Origin: Streptomyces actinomycinicus
GTDB lineage: Bacteria > Actinomycetota > Actinomycetes > Streptomycetales > Streptomycetaceae
Length of the DNA stretch: 64,000 nucleotides
NCBI RefSeq assembly: GCF_016741775.1
Contig: NZ_JAERRK010000007.1
Location: 62,001 to 126,000 of the forward strand
Direction of reading: 5' to 3'
This document shows positions 42,222 to 50,460 of the stretch, one piece after another; the first letter of the stretch is position 1, and every line of letters begins with the position of its first letter. Under the pieces are notes generated by a model. It worked only from the letters and a program-made list of their open reading frames with translations, had not been told where the DNA came from and ran no database searches. The position numbers were made by a program, and so were the translations under genes.

Positions 42222-43031
42222 GTGGCTGCCGAGTCCGAGAAGACCACCACCATTCAAAGCGTGTGGGCGCAGCGCTGCGCCGAAGACCTCGCAGTCAACC
42301 GCGAGAAGCAGAGCAACATCACCGCCCAGATCTCCGACCTGCAGGAGCAGCTAGCGCAACTCCAGCAGGATGAGGCCTGGCTGGTCGAACGGCAGAAGTC
42401 TCTCGCCCTGCCGGCGGCTCCAGGCGATCAGACCGCGGACGCGCAGCAACCTGCGGGCAAGGCCGACGAGAACACCGCTTGGGGAGAGGACACGCTGGCC
42501 TCTTCGGTTCCGCAGCCACGGCAGGAGGAGGGAAGGCCGGCCGGAAGGAAGGCTGCGACGAAGGTGGTGACCGCGGAGAAGAGCACCGGCAAGGCGGTAG
42601 CGGCGAAGAAGGCCACCGGCAAGAAGAGTCCCGGCAAGAAGGCGGCAACGCAGCAGGCCACGGCCCAGAAGGCAGCGGCCCCGAAGGCAGCGGCCAAGGC
42701 CACGGCGGCGAAGAAGAAGGTACCGGCGCAGGCCGACACGCCGAAGCAGCAGCCGCTGCAGACCCTGGTCCTCGCCATCGTGTCGAAGGCCCCCGTGGAG
42801 CCTCGCCTGGCTCGCGAGGTCTACGACGAACTCGCCAAGCAGCACCCCGACCGGGCGACGTCGGTGCAGACGGTGCGCAACACCCTGGAGGCCCTGGTCA
42901 AGAAGCAGTCCATCGACAAGTCCAACCAGCAGGGGTCGGTGATGTACTGCGCCAAGAAGTCCGGCCCGGACGCTTTCACCGCAGATTCCCGGACCGCACA
43001 GCCCGACGAGAAGGCGCCCGCCCAGGTCTAG
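42222..43031 (+). CDS. Histone H1-like winged-helix protein
   Basis: 269 residues. N-terminal coiled coil (REKQSNITAQISDLQEQLAQ, then LQQDEAWLVERQKSL). A lysine/alanine-rich tail (KKATGKKSPGKKAATQQATA; KAAAKATAAKKKV) resembles eukaryotic H1 and actinobacterial HupS/H1-like tails. A C-terminal winged-helix-like domain reads LVLAIVSKAPVEPRLAREVY and TSVQTVRNTLEALVKKQSID. It should bind DNA, perhaps as a nucleoid or silencing protein. GTG at 42222 with AAGGAG 9 bases upstream. Confidence 0.72.
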   Translation: MAAESEKTTTIQSVWAQRCAEDLAVNREKQSNITAQISDLQEQLAQLQQDEAWLVERQKSLALPAAPGDQTADAQQPAGKADENTAWGEDTLASSVPQPRQEEGRPAGRKAATKVVTAEKSTGKAVAAKKATGKKSPGKKAATQQATAQKAAAPKAAAKATAAKKKVPAQADTPKQQPLQTLVLAIVSKAPVEPRLAREVYDELAKQHPDRATSVQTVRNTLEALVKKQSIDKSNQQGSVMYCAKKSGPDAFTADSRTAQPDEKAPAQV

Positions 43032-43224
43032 GCAGCGCGGCTGCACTCCGGGACGCTTCCCGCACCCCCGGCGCGTAACGGGGCTTGAGCCCGGCGGCGC
43101 CGGCCCGGTGTCGAACGCTCAAGCGTGGCACATGCCGCGCCGGTCGTGTTGATCGGGCTGCAGGCCGCCGTGACGGGCCGGCTGCCGGGCGGCACGGCAT
43201 GTGTCAGAGGTCTGGCCACAAGAC

Positions 43225-43422
43225 TCGTCATGCCACAGCCGAAGTCCAGCTCTTGCGGCAGATGTTCACTGGTTACCGGTGTGCAGCACGTATCAGGGTC
43301 CTGCACAGCGCCCCCGGGTCCGGCAGCGGCCTACCACCTGGGTAGCGAAAACGCCGCTCGCGCTTCGGCAGCAGCGGCTCCAGCCGCTCCCACAGCTCGT
43401 CCGACACGAACCACGGCGACAT
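43225..43422 (-). pseudogene. IS5-family transposase remnant, several frameshifts
   Basis: MSPWFVSDELWERLEPLLPK, then RERRFRYPGGRPLPD, is the N-terminus of an IS5-group DDE transposase. The next pieces, YVLHTGNQ and EHLPQELDFGCGMT (family: YVLHTGIxWEHLPQELGFGSGMT), appear in other frames. The catalytic core is absent. No clear terminal inverted repeats could be paired. Confidence 0.75.
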
Positions 43423-43625
43423 CGCACACCCAGCCGAACGCTGAACCCCCGCGCCGGAGATGGCCACCAGGAGCGATCCACCTCATTGTGTCAGCCGTTG
43501 TCAGCGCGTCGTGGCGAATGCCTGCGCCCTCCGGCTCGGATCGCTTCAGGCGGGAGTGCCGCCCGGCCTTCTCATCGACCCGAGAGGTCCGGTGGCGAAC
43601 CGGGGCTTGGGCGGCGGACGCGGAC

Positions 43626-43645
43626 AAGTAAGTCAAGCCTTACTT
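43626..43645. promoter_or_regulatory. Palindrome upstream of the HelD gene
   Basis: aagtaag-tcaagc-cttactt: 7-bp arms around a 6-bp spacer, 52 bp upstream of the HelD start codon. A candidate regulator site; no promoter boxes could be fixed beside it. Confidence 0.45.
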
Positions 43646-43696
43646 TCATGGAAATTCATCTGCATAGTGGAGGGCCGAGCCGAGAGGAGTACGCCT

Positions 43697-45799
43697 TTGC
43701 CGCAGTTCAACCAGAGTGACGTCGGGCAGGTCGAAGAGGAGCAGGCCCGCGTATCCGCGATGTACACGCTGCTCGACGAGCGAGTGGCGGACGCACAGGC
43801 CCAGCTGGACGACGTACTGAAGTCGCCGGCCGACAGCGCGGGAGAGGTGTACGCGCGTGATGTCGCTGCAGAGCGTCTGGCACGGCAGGTCCGCCGGCTC
43901 GCAGGAGCCGAGGAGGGGCTGGTTTTCGGCCGGATCGACGGCGCGGACGGCACTGACCTGCACATCGGACGGCTCGGCCTGCACCTGGACGACGGGGACG
44001 TACCGCTGCTCGTCGACTGGCGGGCAGAAGCGGCACGCCCCTTCTATGCGGCGACGGCCGTCCACCCGGTGGGGCTGCGGCGGCGCCGTCACCTGCGGAT
44101 GGAGCAACGCGTTGTACGCGCGGTGAGTGACGAACTGCTGGACGGATCCGCGCCCGCGCCCGGCGACATCGTCGGCGACGGCCCGCTGACGGAGGCGCTG
44201 GAGGCGCGGCGCACGGGGCATATGCGCGCGGCGGTGGCAACACTGCAGGCGGAGCAGGATGAGATCGTCCGCTCCCCGCACCGGGGGGTGATGGTGGTGC
44301 AGGGCGGACCGGGCACGGGCAAGACGGTTGTCGCGCTGCACCGGGCGGCGTACGTGCTGTACGCCTTCCCGCGCGCCGCCGAGCGCGGTGTCCTGGTGCT
44401 CGGGCCGAACGCGCGGTTCCTCGACTACGTCTCGCGCGTGCTCCCCTCGCTCGGGGAGAACGACGTGGCCATGGCGGCGTGCGGAGAGCTGGCCGGAGTG
44501 ACGCCCCCCACTGTGGAACTGTCCGATGTCGCGCGGCTCAAGGGCAACCTCGCCATGGCCCAGGCGCTGGAGAGCTTGGTGCACTCCCGGCAGGCGCCTT
44601 CGGGCTCGCAGTTCGCGGTACGTGTGGGGCAGGAGCGGGTGTGTCTGACGAGCGTGGACGTCGCGGCGGCACGAGACGCTGCGCTGGCCAGTGGCCTGGC
44701 GCACAACCGGGCGCGGGAGGTGTTCAAGGAGCATCTGATCGGCATGGTCACGAGCATGCTGGAAAGTGGCACTGTCGAGGCGCTCGCGCACATCGACGCC
44801 GAGATCGCTGACAGCACGGGCCTCGACCTCGATGCCGCGGCCGAGGCAGACCTACAGGCTCTCGGTTTCGAGGGAGTCGCAGCCGCCGATCCGGCCGAGG
44901 TGTTCGACGCGGAGGCTCTGCACGCGAACCTCATGGGCGACGCCCACGCCGAGGGCGCGGTGGAGTCCCTCTGGCCACGGCTGACGCCCGAAACGGTGGT
45001 GCGGGCCCTGCTGGGGGACGCCCGCACCCTGGCTACGCATCTGCCGTCACTCACCGCTGACGAACGCGGCCGGCTGCTGCGCTCTGCCGGCGCCCCGTGG
45101 ACCGATGCCGATGTGGCGCTGTTGGACGAGGCTGCAAGCCTGGTGGACGGGCCGCCGGGGAGAACGTTCGGTCACGTCGTCGTCGACGAGGCCCAGGAGT
45201 TGACCGCCATGCAGTGGCGGATGGTGCTGCGCCGGTGCCCGGCCAGGTCGATGACGCTGGTGGGCGACTTCGCCCAGGCGGGTCCCGCGGCGGCGGCGAA
45301 CGACTGGTCCCAGGCGCTGAGCCCGCATCTCAGCAGCCGGTTCGCCCTGCACACCCTGACCGTCAGTTACCGCACCACCCAGGAGATCCTGGCCACCACC
45401 CGCACCCTGCTCGCGCGGATCGCCCCTGGTCAGACGCCGAGCCGGTCCATACGCCACGGCGAGCCTCCCCGCGATCTCACCGCACACCCGCACACTCTCG
45501 CCGCCACCGTGGCTCGAGAACTCCAGGCCCAGGCCGCAGCGCATCCGGGCGACCTGCTTGCCGTGATCTGCGCGGATGCCCGGCTCGATGACATGGCGTC
45601 GGCCAACGTCACGCGGTGGGCGCGGCTGGTACCGGCGTCCGAGGCCCGCGGCCTGGAGTTCGACGCGTGCCTTGTCGTCGGCCCCCAGGAGATCATCGAG
45701 GCTCGCCCCAGCGGCGAACGTGACCTGTACGTCGCTCTCACACGTGCCACCAAGAGGCTCTGCTTGATCAACGTGGTCACCGCCAGCAGCGGGCCCTGA
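43697..45799 (+). CDS. HelD-like RNA-polymerase-recycling ATPase (UvrD superfamily)
   Basis: 700 residues. N-terminal coiled coil (VEEEQARVSAMYTLLDERVA), then VPLLVDWRAEAARPFY, a HelD/HelR signature. VMVVQGGPGTGKTVVALHRA supplies Walker A (203-210), FGHVVVDEAQELTAMQWRMV the Walker B/DEAQ box, and RDLYVALTRATKRL the terminal motif VI. HelD proteins remove stalled RNA polymerase; some Streptomyces homologues (HelR) protect it from rifamycins. The start is TTG at 43697 with GAGAGGAG 7 bases upstream. Whether this one confers drug tolerance cannot be read from sequence. Confidence 0.88.
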   Translation: MPQFNQSDVGQVEEEQARVSAMYTLLDERVADAQAQLDDVLKSPADSAGEVYARDVAAERLARQVRRLAGAEEGLVFGRIDGADGTDLHIGRLGLHLDDGDVPLLVDWRAEAARPFYAATAVHPVGLRRRRHLRMEQRVVRAVSDELLDGSAPAPGDIVGDGPLTEALEARRTGHMRAAVATLQAEQDEIVRSPHRGVMVVQGGPGTGKTVVALHRAAYVLYAFPRAAERGVLVLGPNARFLDYVSRVLPSLGENDVAMAACGELAGVTPPTVELSDVARLKGNLAMAQALESLVHSRQAPSGSQFAVRVGQERVCLTSVDVAAARDAALASGLAHNRAREVFKEHLIGMVTSMLESGTVEALAHIDAEIADSTGLDLDAAAEADLQALGFEGVAAADPAEVFDAEALHANLMGDAHAEGAVESLWPRLTPETVVRALLGDARTLATHLPSLTADERGRLLRSAGAPWTDADVALLDEAASLVDGPPGRTFGHVVVDEAQELTAMQWRMVLRRCPARSMTLVGDFAQAGPAAAANDWSQALSPHLSSRFALHTLTVSYRTTQEILATTRTLLARIAPGQTPSRSIRHGEPPRDLTAHPHTLAATVARELQAQAAAHPGDLLAVICADARLDDMASANVTRWARLVPASEARGLEFDACLVVGPQEIIEARPSGERDLYVALTRATKRLCLINVVTASSGP

Positions 45800-45849
45800 G
45801 CAGCCGCAACAACCTCACGGCCGCCTACCGAGCCGCGCGAGCTGTACGG

Positions 45850-46250
45850 CAGAGAAGTGGCGGCTCAGGTCGTCGAGGTTCGGCGCTCCTTGCACTTGGG
45901 GGCCAGGACGGCATGCATCCCATCCTCATCGAGGTCGGTCAGCGCAGGCGTCGTCGAGATGCATGGCCGCATGTACGGCACCGCGTACCGGGTGCCCGCT
46001 GTCCTGGGCCGCGTCGAAGACGGTGCGCAGGGCGTCGGCGTCGGTCATGTCGGTCGAGTGAATGCTGACGCCGGCACCAGAGGCGCGCTAATCGGTCAGT
46101 AGGTACGGCGCTCCAAGGGTGCTCCCCCGCGGCGGCCGACCAGGGCCAGGCGGAGGGCTCCGTGGTCGATGAGCCGAAGGGCGGTGGCCGCGCCCATCCC
46201 GCCGAGCCCTCCGGTGCCGAGGTAGGTGCCGTCCGGGCGGAGCCGGGGCC
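45850..46250 (-). pseudogene. Polyketide synthase ketoreductase-domain remnant
   Basis: The minus strand reads RPDGTYLGTGGLGGMGAATA and LRLIDHGALRLALVGRRG, the NADPH site of a type I PKS KR domain. Other frames continue with TPGAPYLLTD, GAGVSIHSTDMTDADALRTV, GHPVRGAVHAAMHLDD and LTDLDEDGMHAVLAPKCKE, which follow one another in an intact KR. At least two frameshifts separate them, and no neighbouring PKS domains remain. A relic of a larger polyketide gene. Confidence 0.75.
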
Positions 46251-46275
46251 TTTCGGGACGCGGTTGGACCGGAGG

Positions 46276-46409
46276 TGCGCCGTGTATGCCCTCGGCGAGA
46301 CGGCCCGGGGCGACTTGCTGCACACCTACAACCACCACCGCTGCCACACCGCACTCGACGGCGGCCACTCATCAGCCGTGTCGACAACGTCCCAGATCAA
46401 TACGACTAG
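46276..46409 (+). pseudogene. IS481-family transposase C-terminal remnant
   Basis: GETARGDLLHTYNHHRCHTA, then LDG, is the C-terminal end of IS481/IS3-like integrase-type transposases. After a one-base shift the sequence continues PLISRVDNVPDQYD with a stop at 46407-46409, exactly the usual ending. It abuts the PKS relic, so the insertion sequence may have taken part in its decay. Confidence 0.75.
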
Positions 46410-46518
46410 GGCCTGCCGACCAGTCCTCACGGGCAAGCAGGTATCGGCCTGCACCAGTGAACCCACCGGACTCGGCCACCGGCGTGCCCTCGGCCGTGGT
46501 TGATCGTTTGAAGTTGGT

Positions 46519-47169
46519 GTGACGATCAGTACTGCTCGGGCGCAGGCGGTGGGCTGGACGACAGCCGGTGCCGTGCTGGCGACGGTCCTTGCCGGAGGCT
46601 GCACAACGGCGTCACGGCCGACGCTGCCTGCCTCGGAGCAGGGCCGTAGCGACCTGATCAAAGCGGCCCAGCAGGTGCTCGTGGACCGGTGTATGACGAC
46701 CCGTGGCGCCGCCGGACCACCCCCGGACGAGAAGGCGCTCTTCGGTACCGGCCCGGCTCAGCTGTCGCTCACCCTCGCCACCGGCTATACCGTCCGCACG
46801 CACACGGACGGCTGCCTGGCCCAGGCACAGCGTTTCCTCTACGGCGACCAGGCCCGCTGGTTCCGTGCTGAGGTCACCGTCAACAATCTGCGCCCCGAGG
46901 CCGAGGCCCGGCTCGGAAAAGACCCCAGCTACCGGGCGGCACTCGCTCGCCGGGCCGCCTGCCCCGACAAGGACACCCGCTGTGTACGCGCCGGCGGCCT
47001 GGACGAACTGCGGGCCCGGCTGGAGCACGCCCAGCTCGCCGAGGCCCGTGCCGCGCACCGCAAAGAGATCACCACCTACCACCAGCTACGCGACCACGCA
47101 CTGCACCGCGCGGCCGACCTGCTGGCGGCCCAGCCAACCCCCCACTGGAAAGGTCACGACCCCTCATGA
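46519..47169 (+). CDS. Putative lipoprotein upstream of an I36 inhibitor
   Basis: 216 residues with a lipobox: VGWTTAGAVLATVLAGGC, the Cys near residue 28. The mature part is helical and charged, with a CMTTRGAAGPPP segment, paired cysteines (AACPDKDTRCVRAGG) and LEHAQLAEARAAHRKEITTY. No catalytic motif. The GTG at 46519 was chosen; its stop overlaps the ATG of the next gene (ATGA), so the two products may act together at the cell surface. Confidence 0.72.
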   Translation: MTISTARAQAVGWTTAGAVLATVLAGGCTTASRPTLPASEQGRSDLIKAAQQVLVDRCMTTRGAAGPPPDEKALFGTGPAQLSLTLATGYTVRTHTDGCLAQAQRFLYGDQARWFRAEVTVNNLRPEAEARLGKDPSYRAALARRAACPDKDTRCVRAGGLDELRARLEHAQLAEARAAHRKEITTYHQLRDHALHRAADLLAAQPTPHWKGHDPS

Positions 47170-47543
47170 TGAAAAACAGGCTGCTCACCGTAGCCGCCGC
47201 AGCGTTCCTCCTGCTCACGGTCGGCCTCGGCGCAGCCGGCCCGGCAGGTGCGGCCGACTGCCCCAGCGGCGAATTCTGTGCCTGGGAGAACGCCGACTTC
47301 ACAGGTCAGCGGGCCAATTGGTCCGGCGACGACGGCTGGTGGGAGTCCTATATCGCTGACCAGGACTCCTCCTGGGCCAACCATGCCGTTTCAGGCCCGG
47401 GTATCAAGGACCACGTCAAGGTCTACTCCCGGGCCGACCTCGGCGGCCACATGACCATCTGCCTCACCCCCGGCCAAGAGGTCAACTACAACGGCGCCGC
47501 CAACGACAACGGCGATTCCCACCAGTGGGCCATGAGCTGCTGA
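47166..47543 (+). CDS. Peptidase inhibitor family I36 (beta-gamma-crystallin-like) secreted protein
   Basis: 125 residues. Signal peptide: LLTVAAAAFLLLTVGLGAAG, with likely cleavage after AGA. The mature domain reads CPSGEFCAWENADFTGQRAN, then NHAVSGPG and DHVKVYSRADLGG, typical of I36 (SMI-type metalloproteinase inhibitor) proteins with four cysteines. Extracellular, probably inhibiting metalloproteases. Translationally coupled to the preceding lipoprotein. Confidence 0.88.
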   Translation: MMKNRLLTVAAAAFLLLTVGLGAAGPAGAADCPSGEFCAWENADFTGQRANWSGDDGWWESYIADQDSSWANHAVSGPGIKDHVKVYSRADLGGHMTICLTPGQEVNYNGAANDNGDSHQWAMSC

Positions 47544-48295
47544 GGACGTGCGCGCAGGCCACGGGTCTCCGCCGGACACAGCCCGGTGGGGCCCGGTCAG
47601 CCAGGCACTGTCCGGCGTGAGCGAGAAGGGCGGAGGGCCGGATCGACTGGAGTGCGGTGAGAGTGGGGAGTTCCCGACAGCTGCGCCAGCAGGCTGTGCG
47701 ACACGTGCACGCCCGGCGCGCCGGAACGCCTACCACCCGGTCAGAGGCACAGGTGAGAAGCCAGACCGCTCCTGCTCGCCAACCCGAGCGCTCAGCCGCC
47801 AAGTCAACGGCTCAGTCGCCAGGCGAAACACTCACCTGGGGTGAGGTTCACCGGCCGCTACGTGAGGTGGCCCTGTTGTCTGCGGCAGGCGGAAAGGGGC
47901 GTCCACCGTCGGGCGGCTGCCGCACCTCCGCACTGTCGCCGCGTCAGCATCTGACCGCGTCGCTGTACACCGCTGGTGCCGCGCGTGCTGCGTCAGACAG
48001 AGCCTCGTGTGGGTGATCTTCTCTCAGCCTGCTTTCCGGATCCGGGCGCGAAGCGCGGAGCGTGCAGGTGTGGGGCAGAAACCATCCTTCCTCCTGCCGG
48101 GCGCTGTCCGGAAAGTCTGCTTGAACTTATATTCCCGTTTTCTTGCCTTCCGGGCGGCGGGAGGATCGATTTCGGGGCTCGCCTCCGGGCGGGCCGAAGA
48201 CGATCCGATCTCTCGAGGCCAAGGGCGCGGTATGACCTCCCATCAGGAGCGTCTGAGCGACCGCGAGCGATCTAGCAGACGGCGAAGGGATCACG
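47544..48295. other. Long upstream region of the propeller gene
   Basis: About 750 bp without a supported gene. The stretch 48118-48150 (ttgaacttatattcccgt) is unusually A/T-rich and probably carries the promoter of the next gene. No clear boxes could be set. Confidence 0.4.
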
Positions 48296-49822
48296 ATGAG
48301 CACTGCTCAGGCGGCAGCCACAGGTGGCGAGCATTCCGCCCCTCCGATCAGCACGGTCGCCGGCACGGGCGCCGGGAACTTCGGCGGTGACGGCGGCCCC
48401 GCCACCGCCGCCTGGTTGAGGAACCCGATGGGGGCGGCGGTGGACAACGCCGGCACCCTTTACATCACCGACCAGCACAACCACCGGGTCCGGAAGCTCA
48501 CGACCGACGGGAAGATCAGCACGGTCGCCGGCACGGGCGCCGGGAACTTCGGCGGTGACGGCGGCCCCGCCACCGCCGCCCAGTTGAAGTATCCGGTGGG
48601 GGTGGCGGTGGACAGCACCGGCACCGTCTACATCGGCGACCAGCACAACCACCGGGTGCGGAAGATCACACCCGACGGGCAGATCAGCACGGTCGCCGGC
48701 ACGGGTACCGCGAACTTCCGCGGTGACGGCGGCCCCGCCACCGCCGCCTGGTTGTACTACCCGTCGGGGGTGGCGGTGGACAGCACCGGTGCTCTGTACG
48801 TCGCGGACTACGGCAACCACCGCGTCCGGAAGATCACCCCTGACGGGAAGATCAGCACGGTCGCCGGCACGGGTGCCGCGGCCCTCGGCGGCGACGGCGG
48901 CCCCGCCACCGCCGCCCAGTTGATGAATCCGTCGGGGGTGGCGGTGGACAGCACCGGCACTCTGTACATCGCGGACTACGGCAACCACCGCGTCCGGAAG
49001 ATCACCCCCGACGGGAAGATCAGCACGGTCGCCGGCACGGGTGCCGCAAACTTCGGCGGCGACGGCGGCCCCGCCACCGCCGCCCAATTGAGGGGCCCCT
49101 ACGGTGTGGTGGTGGACAGTACCGGGGCCCTCTTGGTCACCGATTCCGGCAACCACCGGGTCCGGAAGATCACGCCCGACGGGAAGATCAGCACGGTCGC
49201 CGGCACGGGTACCGCGAACTTCGGCGGTGACAGCGGCCCCGCCACCGCCGCCCAGCTGAACAACCCGTTCGGGCTCGCCGTGGACTGCGTCGACACCGTC
49301 TACATCACCGACCACAGCAACCACCGGGTTCGGAAGGTCGCGTCGGTGAGGATGGCCGGGCGGCCCGATTCGGGCACGGTGGTCTGCTGGGCCAACGTCC
49401 GCAGCCGGTTGCGGATGGGGGTGGTGCGTGAATCCACCAAGGACGGGGCCGAGATCCACCAGTTGCTCGCCGCCTCCAGGGACCACCAGCGGTGGCGGCT
49501 GATCGCGGCGGGCCAGGACGACGGCGATGTCCTGTACAGGATCGAGAACGTGCGCAGCGGCAAGGTCCTGGAGGTATCCGGTGCTCAGCAGGTATCCGGT
49601 GCGGTGGTCGCGCAGCGCGCTTGGGAAGGCGCGGACGCACACCATCAGCAGTGGAGGCTGATCCCGGTGGGTTCCGCGACCGGTTCTCCGCAGGTGTACG
49701 AGATCGCGAACCGCAACAGTGGTCTGCTGCTGCGGGTTACCACCAACGCCCGCGCCGCGATCACGCAGGACGGGTCAGAGGCTGATCACCAGAGCCGTCA
49801 GTGGCAGTTGCTTCCCGTGTGA
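48296..49822 (+). CDS. NHL-repeat beta-propeller with C-terminal ricin-type lectin domain
   Basis: 508 residues. Six consecutive repeats of 56 residues from about residue 18 (each ISTVAGTG, then FGGDGGPATAAQL, AVDSTGTLYI and NHRVRKITPDGK) form a six-bladed NHL propeller. The last 140 residues contain QRWRLIAAG, ENVRSGKVLEVSGAQ and HHQQWRLIPVG, the QxW repeats of ricin-B lectins. There is no signal peptide. ATG at 48296 with a modest GAAGGGA upstream. Probably binds carbohydrate or protein partners. It converges on the toxin-like pair, separated by a shared terminator. Confidence 0.85.
   Translation: MSTAQAAATGGEHSAPPISTVAGTGAGNFGGDGGPATAAWLRNPMGAAVDNAGTLYITDQHNHRVRKLTTDGKISTVAGTGAGNFGGDGGPATAAQLKYPVGVAVDSTGTVYIGDQHNHRVRKITPDGQISTVAGTGTANFRGDGGPATAAWLYYPSGVAVDSTGALYVADYGNHRVRKITPDGKISTVAGTGAAALGGDGGPATAAQLMNPSGVAVDSTGTLYIADYGNHRVRKITPDGKISTVAGTGAANFGGDGGPATAAQLRGPYGVVVDSTGALLVTDSGNHRVRKITPDGKISTVAGTGTANFGGDSGPATAAQLNNPFGLAVDCVDTVYITDHSNHRVRKVASVRMAGRPDSGTVVCWANVRSRLRMGVVRESTKDGAEIHQLLAASRDHQRWRLIAAGQDDGDVLYRIENVRSGKVLEVSGAQQVSGAVVAQRAWEGADAHHQQWRLIPVGSATGSPQVYEIANRNSGLLLRVTTNARAAITQDGSEADHQSRQWQLLPV
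48347..49355 (+). repeat. 168-bp tandem repeat coding the NHL blades
   Basis: Six units of 168 bp with near-identical segments such as atcagcacggtcgccggcac and ggcggccccgccaccgccg at the same phase. The DNA-level identity shows recent duplication or gene conversion among blades. Confidence 0.85.
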
Positions 49823-49870
49823 CACACGCGTAGGGCAGGGGCGACCTCGCCCCTGCCCTACGCGTGTGTC
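49821..49870. terminator. 23-bp perfect hairpin shared by convergent genes
   Basis: Left arm 49821-49843 and right arm 49848-49870 are perfectly complementary around a 4-nt loop. The left arm overlaps the stop codon of the propeller gene (TGA 49820-49822). The hairpin also lies 7 bp beyond the end of the opposing gene, so it should stop both transcripts. Confidence 0.85.
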
Positions 49871-49877
49871 CGGGTGT

Positions 49878-50423
49878 TCAGCTGGAAGCAGGCGGGTTCT
49901 CGGCGGGTGACTTGAGCGTCTTGGGTGTCTTGGGAGCTTCCGGTTCCTCGGCGGTCGGCTTGGTCGCCTGGGGGGTCCCTGGGGTCTTGGGGGGCTTGGT
50001 GAAATCGCTCTTCTTCGGCCTGTTCTCCAGGTCTTCGTCCTTCTGCAGGCCGCTGTGCTGCGTGACGGTTGTACTCGACTCCCGCATGCCGGCGGCCGCT
50101 GCCGCAGATACCGAGCCGGGGTCTTGGGAGTACTGGGCCTGTGTGTCGGCTGACGCCTGGGTGGTCTGGATGAAGGAGCCGAGGAAGCCGAGGATGGCGC
50201 GTGCTTCGGGGGACGTCTCCTGCACGATCTTCGCACGGGAGGAGGCCCCGTGGATCGCGCTGTCGAACAGGCTCGTGCTCGTGTCGTCGTATGTGCTGTC
50301 GCCGGCGTCCTCGAAGTCGACGTCCGCACCCGGCTGTGGCTTGGTGCCGTTGGTGGTCACGGAGAAGAGCCCCGCGCTCCTGCCCGCAGAGCCGAAGATG
50401 TTGTTGAACACCATGGTCGTCAT
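49878..50423 (-). CDS. Unknown disordered protein partnered with the pore-former candidate
   Basis: 181 residues, unrecognised. The first third is mixed (MTTMVFNNIFGSAGRSAGLF), the middle is Ser/Thr-rich and helical (AILGFLGSFIQTTQASADTQ), and the tail is Pro/Lys/Glu-rich and surely disordered (PEAPKTPKTLKSPAEN). No signal peptide or transmembrane helix. It starts 37 bp after the pore-former gene on the same strand, so they likely form a two-gene operon. It may be a chaperone, cargo adaptor or regulator; this is speculation. Confidence 0.65.
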   Translation of the reverse strand: MTTMVFNNIFGSAGRSAGLFSVTTNGTKPQPGADVDFEDAGDSTYDDTSTSLFDSAIHGASSRAKIVQETSPEARAILGFLGSFIQTTQASADTQAQYSQDPGSVSAAAAAGMRESSTTVTQHSGLQKDEDLENRPKKSDFTKPPKTPGTPQATKPTAEEPEAPKTPKTLKSPAENPPASS

Positions 50424-50460
50424 CCCTGGTTGTCGTCGTGGTGGCGGCGGCGCTCGCCGG

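Noticed and set aside
43590..43660. Rifamycin-associated element upstream of HelD
   Set aside because: ggggcttg is present at about 43603, but the matching inverted half is absent.
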